Origin: a virus
Reading direction: 5' to 3' (one strand)
Virus record (IMG/VR): IMGVR_UViG_3300034106_003513
Location: 1-46,187 of that record
Length of the DNA stretch: 46,187 nt
The position numbers and the translations under genes were made by a program. The notes beneath the pieces are model-generated. The model had not been told where the DNA came from, made no database searches, and saw only the letters and a program-made list of their open reading frames with translations. This document shows, piece after piece, positions 29,005-36,459 of this stretch (positions are counted from its first letter, which is position 1; the number at the start of each line of letters is the position of its first letter).

Positions 29005-29769
29005 ATGAAATCTAGCCCCTCTCGAGCCCCGGCGCGCCTCGAGGCGGACCCAGGCCCACGCGCGCCTCTCCACCACGATACGCAGAGCGAATGGGGGTGC
29101 GGGGGCTTGACGAGCGAGCGGGGAAGGGCGAAGGTCTGGGCAGTGGAGCTAGAACAGAGCGCGAACGCTGGACGACAGAGCGACGAACAGAGTCGAGACC
29201 TGACCCCGCGCGAGCGTCAGCTGTCCGGCCTGCGCCCGTTCAAGCCCGGTCAGTCTGGCAACCCATCGGGCCGCCCACGCGGGTCGAGTCCACGCCAAGC
29301 GGCCATGAAACTGCTCGCGGCCCACGCGGACGCCGAGGGTGACGGCGCTCTGTCGCTCAAGCTCGGCCGAGGCTATGTGCGCGCGGTCGAGATGCTGACC
29401 GAACGAATGGCCGACCCCAACGCGTCCCCTAGCGCCCTGGCGAGCTACGGCAAGGCCCTTGAGTCACTGACCCGCGCCCTGGCCGAGCTGGACCCTGCGC
29501 CGAAGGTTACCGAGCGGCGCGAAACCAGCCAGCGCGTCGTCCTCTCCCTCTCCGGCCAGCTACCTGCCCAGGCGTCGGGCCAGCTTCCGATAATGCCTCT
29601 TATGTTGCACGACGGCGAGCAGGCGGGAAGTTGCGAGGTAGATAGCGGCCCGCGCACGGTCGAGCTCGAGCGGGGCGGGGGAGAGCCGTCGGAGACCGGC
29701 ATGGGTCCCATCCGTGACGCACCGCTTCCGTTGCGGAGTACCCCGCCCCCGTCCCCGCCCACACCATAG
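29005..29769 (+). CDS. Candidate terminase small subunit (GRPRG/DUF5681-like)
   Basis: A 254-residue frame. The middle carries RPFKPGQSGNPSGRPRG, a motif of phage proteins encoded near terminase genes (DUF5681-like), followed by helices (SSPRQAAMKLLAAHADAEGD, LKLGRGYVRAVEMLTERMAD, SASALASYGKALESLTRAL-like). These could form the DNA-recognition and oligomer parts of a small terminase. The first 60-70 residues and the C-terminal 80 are low in complexity, so the true start may be later; no strong ribosome site precedes ATG 29005. It lies 5.2 kb before the large terminase, an unusual spacing. Confidence 0.5.
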   Translation: MKSSPSRAPARLEADPGPRAPLHHDTQSEWGCGGLTSERGRAKVWAVELEQSANAGRQSDEQSRDLTPRERQLSGLRPFKPGQSGNPSGRPRGSSPRQAAMKLLAAHADAEGDGALSLKLGRGYVRAVEMLTERMADPNASPSALASYGKALESLTRALAELDPAPKVTERRETSQRVVLSLSGQLPAQASGQLPIMPLMLHDGEQAGSCEVDSGPRTVELERGGGEPSETGMGPIRDAPLPLRSTPPPSPPTP

Positions 29770-29888
29770 GGGGGGTCTAGGTGCGCGCGCGATGGGTCCC
29801 ATGCCTGACCACCTGGCACGGGGTGGTCACATAAACCCAGCACCGGGGAGAGGGGGGGGCCGCCATCGACCGCTTGAATGGGTCCCAT
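29701..29888. repeat. Three copies of palindrome ATGGGTCCCAT
   Basis: Exact 11-base copies at 29701-29711, 29792-29802 and 29878-29888, start-to-start spacing 91 and 86 bases. The first lies inside the end of the candidate small terminase gene, the others in the following 188-base gap, which also has G runs of seven (29769-29775) and eight (29852-29859) bases and a small TGCAC/GTGCA hairpin (29924-29939). They could be protein-binding sites for packaging or late regulation. Confidence 0.6.
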
Positions 29889-29957
29889 CTTGCACCGGCC
29901 TGTGCGCCTGCCCCGCAAAAACTTGCACGGTGGGGTGCAGTTGCGTAGAAGATAGGC

Positions 29958-30311
29958 ATGCCGTGGACCCACGACTGGACTCGCGCGGAGGAGCGTTCGA
30001 TTCCGCAGGGTGCGGACTTTGTGGACGTGGTGCGCTTTCCGCTGACGGGTGGAGTGAGTGCGGACTGGAGCGGGTGGGCGGTGCGTGGTCAGATCCGCGC
30101 TGGGTATGCGGACGACGCTCCTCTGGTGGCTGACTTGGACTGTGTGATCGTGGACCCGGTGCAGCGGGTGGTGCGGTTCCGGCTGGGTGCGGCTGTGAGC
30201 GAGGGCATCAAGGACCAGTGCGGCCGATGGGACGCGGAGCTTGTGCGGGGCGAGCAGGTGGTGCGGTTCGTGGTGGGCAAGTGGGAGTTGGACCGAGAGG
30301 TGACGCGGTGA
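29958..30311 (+). CDS. Small beta-rich virion protein, first of the tail module
   Basis: A 117-residue protein. It follows a familiar phage pattern: QGADFVDVVRFPLTGG, DWSGWAVRGQIRAGYADDAP, then a strand and a GRWDAELVRGEQVVRFVVGK ending. Proteins of this type (a GADFxxxxxxxxxxG..xDLTGWxxRxQIR layout) occur among tail and appendage genes of many phages. It resembles the protein at 34538-34924, which closes the same module. The ribosome site is weak. Confidence 0.6.
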   Translation: MPWTHDWTRAEERSIPQGADFVDVVRFPLTGGVSADWSGWAVRGQIRAGYADDAPLVADLDCVIVDPVQRVVRFRLGAAVSEGIKDQCGRWDAELVRGEQVVRFVVGKWELDREVTR

Positions 30312-30345
30312 CCGGCCCGGCCCGCGACAGGAGCAGGAGCAGTAA

Positions 30346-32250
30346 ATGACCAGCCAACCCGAGTCGATCAGCGTGGCGTATGCGGGGAGCAGCGTGGGCG
30401 AGCAGCGAGCGTTGCTTGCTGCGGCTCGGACGGTGGCTCGTGTTCCGCGAGTGGACGACCCGACGCCGGTGACGCTGTTGGACGCGAGCGCGGACTTGGT
30501 GTTCTTCCAGGGGAACACGCGCATGAGCCCGTTCACTGGGACGGGGGACACGGTGACGCGGGTCGCTACTAGCTACGCGGGCAGTGGTGGTCCGTGCGGG
30601 TTGCCGAAGGGGAACAGCTTGGACTCGCTGATGCCGTATCAGGGGTTCACGACGGAGTACGACACGGGTGGAGCGCACGCGGGTGGTTTGCGCATCAAGG
30701 TGTACCTGCGGACGAATCAGAAGATCAACCTGGAGTCGGGGGTTGGGTACAGGGCGATCGTGTTCCCGCAGGCCGCTAACGTCGCGGGGCGGTGCTTCCC
30801 TGCGCCGGAGGACATCACGGGTTGCTTCGTGTACGACTTGTTCGAGCCGGAGGAGGAGTACACGGGTGTCAGCAACGCCTCGGGGTACATCGACCTGACG
30901 CTGGTGTCGTCGCCGACCAAGCCTGGCTGGGACGGTCTGACGCTGACGAGCGGTGGTGGCGACGTGGTGTTCATCGTCAGTTACCGCGAGGTGACGGTCA
31001 ACGACGTGCCGACGGACGACTACCAGTACAACGAGCAGAGCGGCGAGAAGCACGAGCTGGTCTACACGCACACTCGTGGCGCGGCTGGTCATGCTGGGAT
31101 CTGGCATCCGTACACGAGCGTGCAGCGGATGGGGAATCTGACCAACGCAACGCAGTTGACCTCGTTGGGTGCGCCGTACCCGAGTTGCGCGGACAAGACC
31201 GAGCAGAACTGGTACTTGAAGCCGACGGTGATGGTGCCGCCTGGCACGCTAACCAACGGTCAGTCGCTCAAGATCCACTTGACGGGCAACGTCGGGTGGG
31301 GCGCGGCGGCGTACCTGATGGAGATGCTCATGTTCTTCTCGAATGCGGAGGAGAACGGCTGGGATCCTTGGTTGCACAAGTCGAGCTTGTGGCCGGCGGC
31401 GAACAACAGCCAGACGGCGCACTGGTACGAGCCGGGTCCGTACGGGACGTTCACGGGGGCGACGTGGACCAATGGCACGCTGACTCTGAGCGCGACGGGC
31501 ATTGGCTTGATCGCAGGCGACGCGCTGTGGTTGACGGCGGGCACGAACGCGACTAAAAGCGTGTACGTCATCACGGACAAGCCGACTGCGGACTCGGTGG
31601 TGCTTGGGCGGACGATCGGCACAAGCGCGACGAGCGGGATCGCGGGCTTCATCGGTGGTATCGCGCGTGACGTGGGAGGCGAGACCTGGATCGGTGGCCG
31701 CCTCAACTACGCGACGCACACTGGCCCGGCTGACAACGGCCCGGTGACGGTGTTGCAGAGCGAAATTGCAAGCGTTGGCAACGTCAACTTCGAGGTGGAC
31801 GTGACGATCACGCACTTCGCGCAGGCGTCGGGAACGGGCAACAACACGACGCACGCCTACCAGATCTCCGCGGAGTTCCGCATCGGTGGTGTGGGCAACG
31901 CGACGACGGGTGTAGTCGGTGCGACGGCGGGTACGGTTGCGGTGACGCGGCGATCGTGCGTGTTGAACTTGGCGAACGTGATCTGCAACCCGGTGACGGA
32001 GCCGTTGGGGATCACGCTGCTGTTCAAGGGCGCTGAGGCGACGACGGGGACGGGCGAGTACCTGTTCCCTGGCGCGCGTGGTTGGTACAGCCGAGCGCCG
32101 TTCGATCCGCGCACGGGCATGGGGTATCCGCTGCGGTTTACGTCAAGCTCGGCTGCGCCCGCTGTGTGCACGGCCAATCCGTGCGACGGAACGCGGTTGA
32201 CGCGCGTGAGGACGATCGACGTGAAGTACATGGGGTCACAGAGCCGATGA
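30346..32250 (+). CDS. Putative virion structural or receptor-binding protein
   Basis: A 634-residue, beta-rich protein with a clear ribosome site (GGAGCAGGAGCAG). It has no coiled coil or membrane segment and no recognised catalytic motif. The composition (many Gly, Thr, Ser, Asn; for example SATGIGLIAGDALWLTAGTN and TGVVGATAGTVAVTRRS) is typical of fibres, spikes and other exposed virion proteins. Its stop overlaps the next start (the hydrolase) as ATGA, so the two are probably made together. A fibre or spike role is inferred from context. Confidence 0.55.
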   Translation: MTSQPESISVAYAGSSVGEQRALLAAARTVARVPRVDDPTPVTLLDASADLVFFQGNTRMSPFTGTGDTVTRVATSYAGSGGPCGLPKGNSLDSLMPYQGFTTEYDTGGAHAGGLRIKVYLRTNQKINLESGVGYRAIVFPQAANVAGRCFPAPEDITGCFVYDLFEPEEEYTGVSNASGYIDLTLVSSPTKPGWDGLTLTSGGGDVVFIVSYREVTVNDVPTDDYQYNEQSGEKHELVYTHTRGAAGHAGIWHPYTSVQRMGNLTNATQLTSLGAPYPSCADKTEQNWYLKPTVMVPPGTLTNGQSLKIHLTGNVGWGAAAYLMEMLMFFSNAEENGWDPWLHKSSLWPAANNSQTAHWYEPGPYGTFTGATWTNGTLTLSATGIGLIAGDALWLTAGTNATKSVYVITDKPTADSVVLGRTIGTSATSGIAGFIGGIARDVGGETWIGGRLNYATHTGPADNGPVTVLQSEIASVGNVNFEVDVTITHFAQASGTGNNTTHAYQISAEFRIGGVGNATTGVVGATAGTVAVTRRSCVLNLANVICNPVTEPLGITLLFKGAEATTGTGEYLFPGARGWYSRAPFDPRTGMGYPLRFTSSSAAPAVCTANPCDGTRLTRVRTIDVKYMGSQSR

Positions 32251-33440
32251 CGTACACCTCTGGCATGGCGTTCAATCGCTCGACGAGCGACTTCCCTGGC
32301 GCGATCACGGCGACGGGGCCGAACGTCATTGGCTTCTACGAGTACGCGATGGCGGGCCAGTGCTCGATCGCGTGCTATCGCCCCACGGCCAGCTTCAGCA
32401 ACGCGCCGTGGCTGATCGTGGTGAAGGGCGGGCTGGGGTACAACCCTGGCGAGCGCGCTTCGTACGAGACGCTGGGCAGCGATACGTACGTGCGGCACTT
32501 CATCGAGCGCGGGTACGTGGTGTTCATCATCGACTACCCGGCGAACCCGTCGAATCTCGACAGCCCGTATGCGTTCAACGACATCCGGCCTGTGGCGATG
32601 TGGCCCGACGCGGTGTTCTGGTGCGCGCGCGCGATTCAAGCGATCAAGGACAACAAGGACTCAACGACTCCGCTGGGCTTGAAGCTGCTCGGGTCGGGCA
32701 ACTCGATCGACCCCAACTACGGGATTTGGTGGGGCAACTCGTGGGGCGGCACGATCGGTCTCATGCTCGCGTGGATGCCCGACTGGATGGTCGAGCGGTA
32801 CAGCACGCCTGCGCTTCGGCGCGCGGGGGATCGGCCCAAGTCGTCGCATCGGCTCAAGGTGTGGACGGCGTTCGAGCCGCAGTTGGACTTGACGCAGTTT
32901 GACATTGAGCCGTTGAGCTTGTCGGCGAAGCCTACGTACATCGACGACGCGGGCTTGGGCGCGATCTACATGGACGACAAGGCGCAGTGGTTGATGCGCA
33001 AAGACTCGCTGGACAAGTGGAGCACGACGGCGCTGGAGGACAAGAAGATCAGCCCGTGGTGGATGCTCCAAGCTGGGTATCCCGAGAACGCGGACGTGCT
33101 GATTTGCGTGCGATGGCCCGCGAGCCCGGCGCTTTCGATCCCTGAAGAAGCAAATCTGACGCCGGACGACTTCGATCCGGGTACGGTGCCGACGCAGGCT
33201 GACCGCGACGCAGGCAAAGCGCAGCGCGACCCGCACCATCCGTTTCAGGCGCGTGCGTTGCAGACGGAGCTTGCGTCGTACGGCAACGAGAGTTCGTTGT
33301 GCCGCAAGAGCATCATCCGGTGGGGTAGCGGCACGACGGGGACGTGGGCCAACCCTGGCGGTGCGTTCATCGGTCAATCGGGCTTCGCAGAGTTGGTCTA
33401 CAACGCCGCAGTGACGCACGCGGGCTACCCGGAGGCATGA
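32247..33440 (+). CDS. Alpha/beta-hydrolase-fold protein in the virion module
   Basis: A 397-residue protein from ATG 32247 (ATGA overlap). It shows an alpha/beta-hydrolase layout: a strand-turn PWLIVVKGGLGYNPGE (about residues 55-70), YVVFIIDYPAN (about 90-100), a nucleophile elbow GNSWGGT (163-169, S165), and a C-terminal His (H391 in AVTHAGYPEA) that could be catalytic. The Asp of the triad was not identified. It has no signal peptide. Between fibre-like genes it may be a virion esterase acting on surface sugars or lipids. A LysB-like or other role cannot be excluded. Confidence 0.7.
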   Translation: MTYTSGMAFNRSTSDFPGAITATGPNVIGFYEYAMAGQCSIACYRPTASFSNAPWLIVVKGGLGYNPGERASYETLGSDTYVRHFIERGYVVFIIDYPANPSNLDSPYAFNDIRPVAMWPDAVFWCARAIQAIKDNKDSTTPLGLKLLGSGNSIDPNYGIWWGNSWGGTIGLMLAWMPDWMVERYSTPALRRAGDRPKSSHRLKVWTAFEPQLDLTQFDIEPLSLSAKPTYIDDAGLGAIYMDDKAQWLMRKDSLDKWSTTALEDKKISPWWMLQAGYPENADVLICVRWPASPALSIPEEANLTPDDFDPGTVPTQADRDAGKAQRDPHHPFQARALQTELASYGNESSLCRKSIIRWGSGTTGTWANPGGAFIGQSGFAELVYNAAVTHAGYPEA

Positions 33441-33441
33441 G

Positions 33442-34167
33442 ATGAGCGGACTTGGCAACGTTGGGGCAAACTACTACGACATCCTGCTCAACAACCGGAT
33501 CGACTCTGGTATTGAGATCGCTCAGGCGTTTGGGATCACGGCGCCGCAGCCTCCGTCATCGGTCGCGCCGCTCTACATCTCGTTGCACACGGCTGATCCG
33601 GGGAACTCGGGTTCGTTTGAAACCTCGGTGACCAATTACAAGCGCGCGGCGTATCAGCGAACGCAGTTTTCAGTTGGCGGATCGAACTTCTTCCCGTGGA
33701 CTAAAACACAGGGAGGTTCCTTGGCTCCGACGACGTGGACCAACTACAGTTCGATCTCGTTCGACACTGTCAGCGGCAGCGACACGATCACGCACTGGGG
33801 CATCTGGACCGCGCTGACGGGAGGCGGCTTCATCCTCGGCGGCCCGCTGCGCGCGTCGGGCGCGTCGGTGAAGCTGGCGTATGCGACGGCTGTGGGCACG
33901 ATCCACTCGGTCGGGCACGGTCTGACGGCGGGCAACACGATCCGCGTCTGGAACGCCTACGACAACTTCAACGGCGGCACGGCTCCGCTGACGACGCCCG
34001 GTGTGACGCGAGTGGTGGATACGGGTCCGAACACGGACGACTTTGACATCACGGTTAATCTGGACGCTGTCGGCCCGGTGGGCTACGTCCTCTCCGGCTC
34101 GCTGAGCTTGGTGTCGGGTAGCGTGCCCTCGATCGCCGCTGGCGGGATTGTGATCTCGGTCACATGA
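33442..34167 (+). CDS. Phage tail-appendage protein with an inserted domain
   Basis: A 241-residue protein starting one base after the hydrolase stop. The N-terminal part matches a small phage family with LYISLHTADPGNSGSFETSV, a repeated YKRAAYQRTQF-like strand, and SISFDTVSGSDTITHWGIWT. The usual ending (a strand after GPLRASGASV, then the last strands) is split by about 65 residues (AVGTIHSVGHGLTAGNTIRV through TVNLDAVGPVGYVLSG) that look like a separate beta domain. The family is commonly found among tail fibre and structural genes. Confidence 0.65.
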   Translation: MSGLGNVGANYYDILLNNRIDSGIEIAQAFGITAPQPPSSVAPLYISLHTADPGNSGSFETSVTNYKRAAYQRTQFSVGGSNFFPWTKTQGGSLAPTTWTNYSSISFDTVSGSDTITHWGIWTALTGGGFILGGPLRASGASVKLAYATAVGTIHSVGHGLTAGNTIRVWNAYDNFNGGTAPLTTPGVTRVVDTGPNTDDFDITVNLDAVGPVGYVLSGSLSLVSGSVPSIAAGGIVISVT

Positions 34168-34538
34168 GCATTGTTCGCTTCAGCGGCGCGTCGTCGATCG
34201 GGACTGTGGCTGCGGCCGAGGTCTTGGATCTGACGGCGTTGTGGCTGGGCGCGGCTGTCGTCGGAACGGTGGGCGTCGCGTACGTCCAAGACTTCGGCGT
34301 CACGTTCCTGGGCGCGTCTGTGATCGGCGTCGTGGGCACGTCGGAGTTGACGGACGGCCAGATCATCAACACGGTGCTGCTTCAGGGCGTGTCGGTCGTG
34401 GGCGTGGTGGCGTCGGGCGACGCGCTGCTGGGCTTCGCGTTCCCGCCTGTGGTGACGCCTGCGGCTGAGTCGGACGTGCCGGGGTCGGCGATGAGCGAGA
34501 TGGGCCAAGCGGGGAGCATGGCGGGAGAGGTGACCTGA
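34164..34538 (+). CDS. Tandem-repeat beta protein
   Basis: A 124-residue protein (ATGA overlap upstream). Four repeats of the form GAxxxGxV begin at G8, G29, G50 and G75 (GASSIGTV, GAAVVGTV, GASVIGVV, GVSVVGVV), spaced 21, 21 and 25 residues. It suggests a small beta solenoid or hairpin repeat, as in some phage appendage proteins. The C-terminus is acidic and flexible. No other domain. It is probably in the virion. Confidence 0.65.
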   Translation: MSIVRFSGASSIGTVAAAEVLDLTALWLGAAVVGTVGVAYVQDFGVTFLGASVIGVVGTSELTDGQIINTVLLQGVSVVGVVASGDALLGFAFPPVVTPAAESDVPGSAMSEMGQAGSMAGEVT

Positions 34539-34924
34539 TGCCGCAGCCGGTGGTGCGAAAGGCTGACGTGTGGCAAGGCGCGGACGTGACGTTCCGTGAG
34601 CGTCTGGTCACGGGCAACGGCGGGACGGCGCTGGTCCAGTCTGACGTGACCTCGTGGTCGCTGCGGGTGTTCCGCGCGGGCGACGAGAAGAACGCGAAGC
34701 GGATCGTCACTGACGCGCCCGCGACCAGCTACTTCTTCGACACGCTCCAGCTCACGGACTGGACGCGCGACACAGTGGGCTACAACTTCCAGTACCGGTT
34801 GCCCTACTCGTCGTTCAAGGCGAGCGCGGCCACGTACGTGTTCGAGTTCGCCATCAAGACGGGCTCGTACGGGACGATTTTCTCGGTGTGGGAGATCCGC
34901 TATCTGCCGGTGGCGAGCGTCTAA
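34538..34924 (+). CDS. Small beta-rich virion protein, end of the tail module
   Basis: A 128-residue protein whose ATG shares a base with the upstream stop (TGATG) and whose stop TAA leads straight into the terminase start (TAATG). It begins like the protein at 29958: VWQGADVTFRERLVTGNGG then VTSWSLRVFRAGDE, and continues with strands and aromatic residues (TVGYNFQYRLPYSSFKASAA, TYVFEFAIKTGSYGTIFSVW). The shared opening suggests a common family. Confidence 0.6.
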   Translation: MPQPVVRKADVWQGADVTFRERLVTGNGGTALVQSDVTSWSLRVFRAGDEKNAKRIVTDAPATSYFFDTLQLTDWTRDTVGYNFQYRLPYSSFKASAATYVFEFAIKTGSYGTIFSVWEIRYLPVASV

Positions 34925-36459
34925 TGGACTTTGCTGACGACATTCTCGTCGAGCTGCGCGGCGCTCCACGCGACCTGCTGCGCTCGATCCTGGACTACAC
35001 CGGCAAGGTGAAGAACCGGGAAGTGATCGTCGTCGGCCCCGGTGGCACGGGCAAGTCGCGCGGTATCTGCTACGTGCTCGCGTACCTGTGCGAGACGCAT
35101 CCCGGCTTGCGCGTGCTGCTGACACGCTCGACGCGTGAGAGCATGACCAGCTCGACGCTCGTTGAGTGGGAGGCTTGCTTCCCGCCTGAGCATCCAGTGC
35201 TGGACGGGCCTCAGCGTGAGGGACGCAGCATCTACCACTTCCCCAACGGGTCCGAGGTGGCGGTCATCGGCCTCGACAAGCCGGGCAAGCTGTTCTCGAC
35301 CAAGTGGGACATCATCTACGCGGAGGAGCTGACCGGAGGCGGTGCTGACTCAGGCGTGGAGAAGAACACCTGGGAGCTGTTCTTCCGTGGTCTGCGCGGC
35401 GAGGTGATGGTCAACAACCAGCGGTTGCTCATCGGGTCGTGCAACCCGAGCTACCCGTCGCACTGGGTCAAGCAGCGCATCGACGCGGGCTCGTGCGAGG
35501 CGTACCTGTCGGTCCACAAGGACAACCCGGCCTACCACGACGGCGTGGACTGGACGGACAACGGGCGCGCGTACCTCGACGGCCTGGGTCGCATGAGCGG
35601 CCACAACAAGCGGCGTCTGCTGCATGGCGAGTGGTGCGCGGCGACGGGTCGCGTGTACGACGCCTGGGACGACGACGTGCATGTGGTGGACGCGACGGTC
35701 TGGACGCAGCGCGGTCAGGCGACGGTCGTGGTGCCGGACGGAATGATCCCGATGGACTGGTGCTTCGCCTCGTTCGACTGGGGCTGGACCGACCCGGCTG
35801 TGCTTCAAGTGTGGGGCGTGGACAAGGACCGCAGGCTTTGGATGCTCGCGGAGGTGTTCAAGACGCGCGCGGGTGAGGGCACGGCTCAGTCGGGCTTGGA
35901 CTGGTTCGCCGAGCGCGTGTCGGAGTTCTATAAGGAGTTCGACTTGCGCGCGTTGGTGTACGACCCGTCGCGCGCGGAGACGGGCGAGAAGTTCAACCGG
36001 CGCATCTCGTTCGAGCTTGGGTTTGACGTGCCTTCGTTCGCCATCAAGGCGATGAACCGGCACGGGACGGCGCAGGACTTTGGCGGCATCGACATGGTGC
36101 GCTCGCTGCTGTCGCGGCGTGTGCAAGGTCGTCCGCAGATGAACTTCGTCAAGAACACGCTACGCTTTGGGCGCGACGAGTTCTTGCGCACCAAGGGCAA
36201 GCCGACCTGCACGGTCGAGGAGTTTCCCGCGTATGTCTACGAAGAACCGAAAGAGGGGCGCTCGAACCGCGACAAGCCAGCGGACGGACAGTCCGACCAC
36301 GGGCTTGACGCCGCTCGCTACGCAGCCGCCTATTTCTGGACCCGAGACATGGGCGAACCTTCCAAGAACGTGCGATGCCCGCGCGGTACGGTCGGCCACA
36401 ATCCCTCGTGGCCTGGCGGCAAGACTTTCGAGGAGTGGTTCGAGGGGCAGGATTCATGA
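34924..36459 (+). CDS. Terminase large subunit (ATPase-nuclease)
   Basis: A 511-residue protein from ATG 34924. The ATPase has a P-loop GPGGTGKS (38-45), LLTRSTRESMTSS (the strand after), and IIYAEEL as Walker B with E134/E135. The nuclease part has SFDWGWTDP (D285), LVYDPSRAE and a C-terminal DHGLDAARYA (D458, D462). This is the motor that packages DNA into proheads and cuts it. It is followed at once by the portal gene. ATG 34924 was chosen because it overlaps the upstream stop (TAATG) and gives the usual length. Confidence 0.95.
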   Translation: MDFADDILVELRGAPRDLLRSILDYTGKVKNREVIVVGPGGTGKSRGICYVLAYLCETHPGLRVLLTRSTRESMTSSTLVEWEACFPPEHPVLDGPQREGRSIYHFPNGSEVAVIGLDKPGKLFSTKWDIIYAEELTGGGADSGVEKNTWELFFRGLRGEVMVNNQRLLIGSCNPSYPSHWVKQRIDAGSCEAYLSVHKDNPAYHDGVDWTDNGRAYLDGLGRMSGHNKRRLLHGEWCAATGRVYDAWDDDVHVVDATVWTQRGQATVVVPDGMIPMDWCFASFDWGWTDPAVLQVWGVDKDRRLWMLAEVFKTRAGEGTAQSGLDWFAERVSEFYKEFDLRALVYDPSRAETGEKFNRRISFELGFDVPSFAIKAMNRHGTAQDFGGIDMVRSLLSRRVQGRPQMNFVKNTLRFGRDEFLRTKGKPTCTVEEFPAYVYEEPKEGRSNRDKPADGQSDHGLDAARYAAAYFWTRDMGEPSKNVRCPRGTVGHNPSWPGGKTFEEWFEGQDS

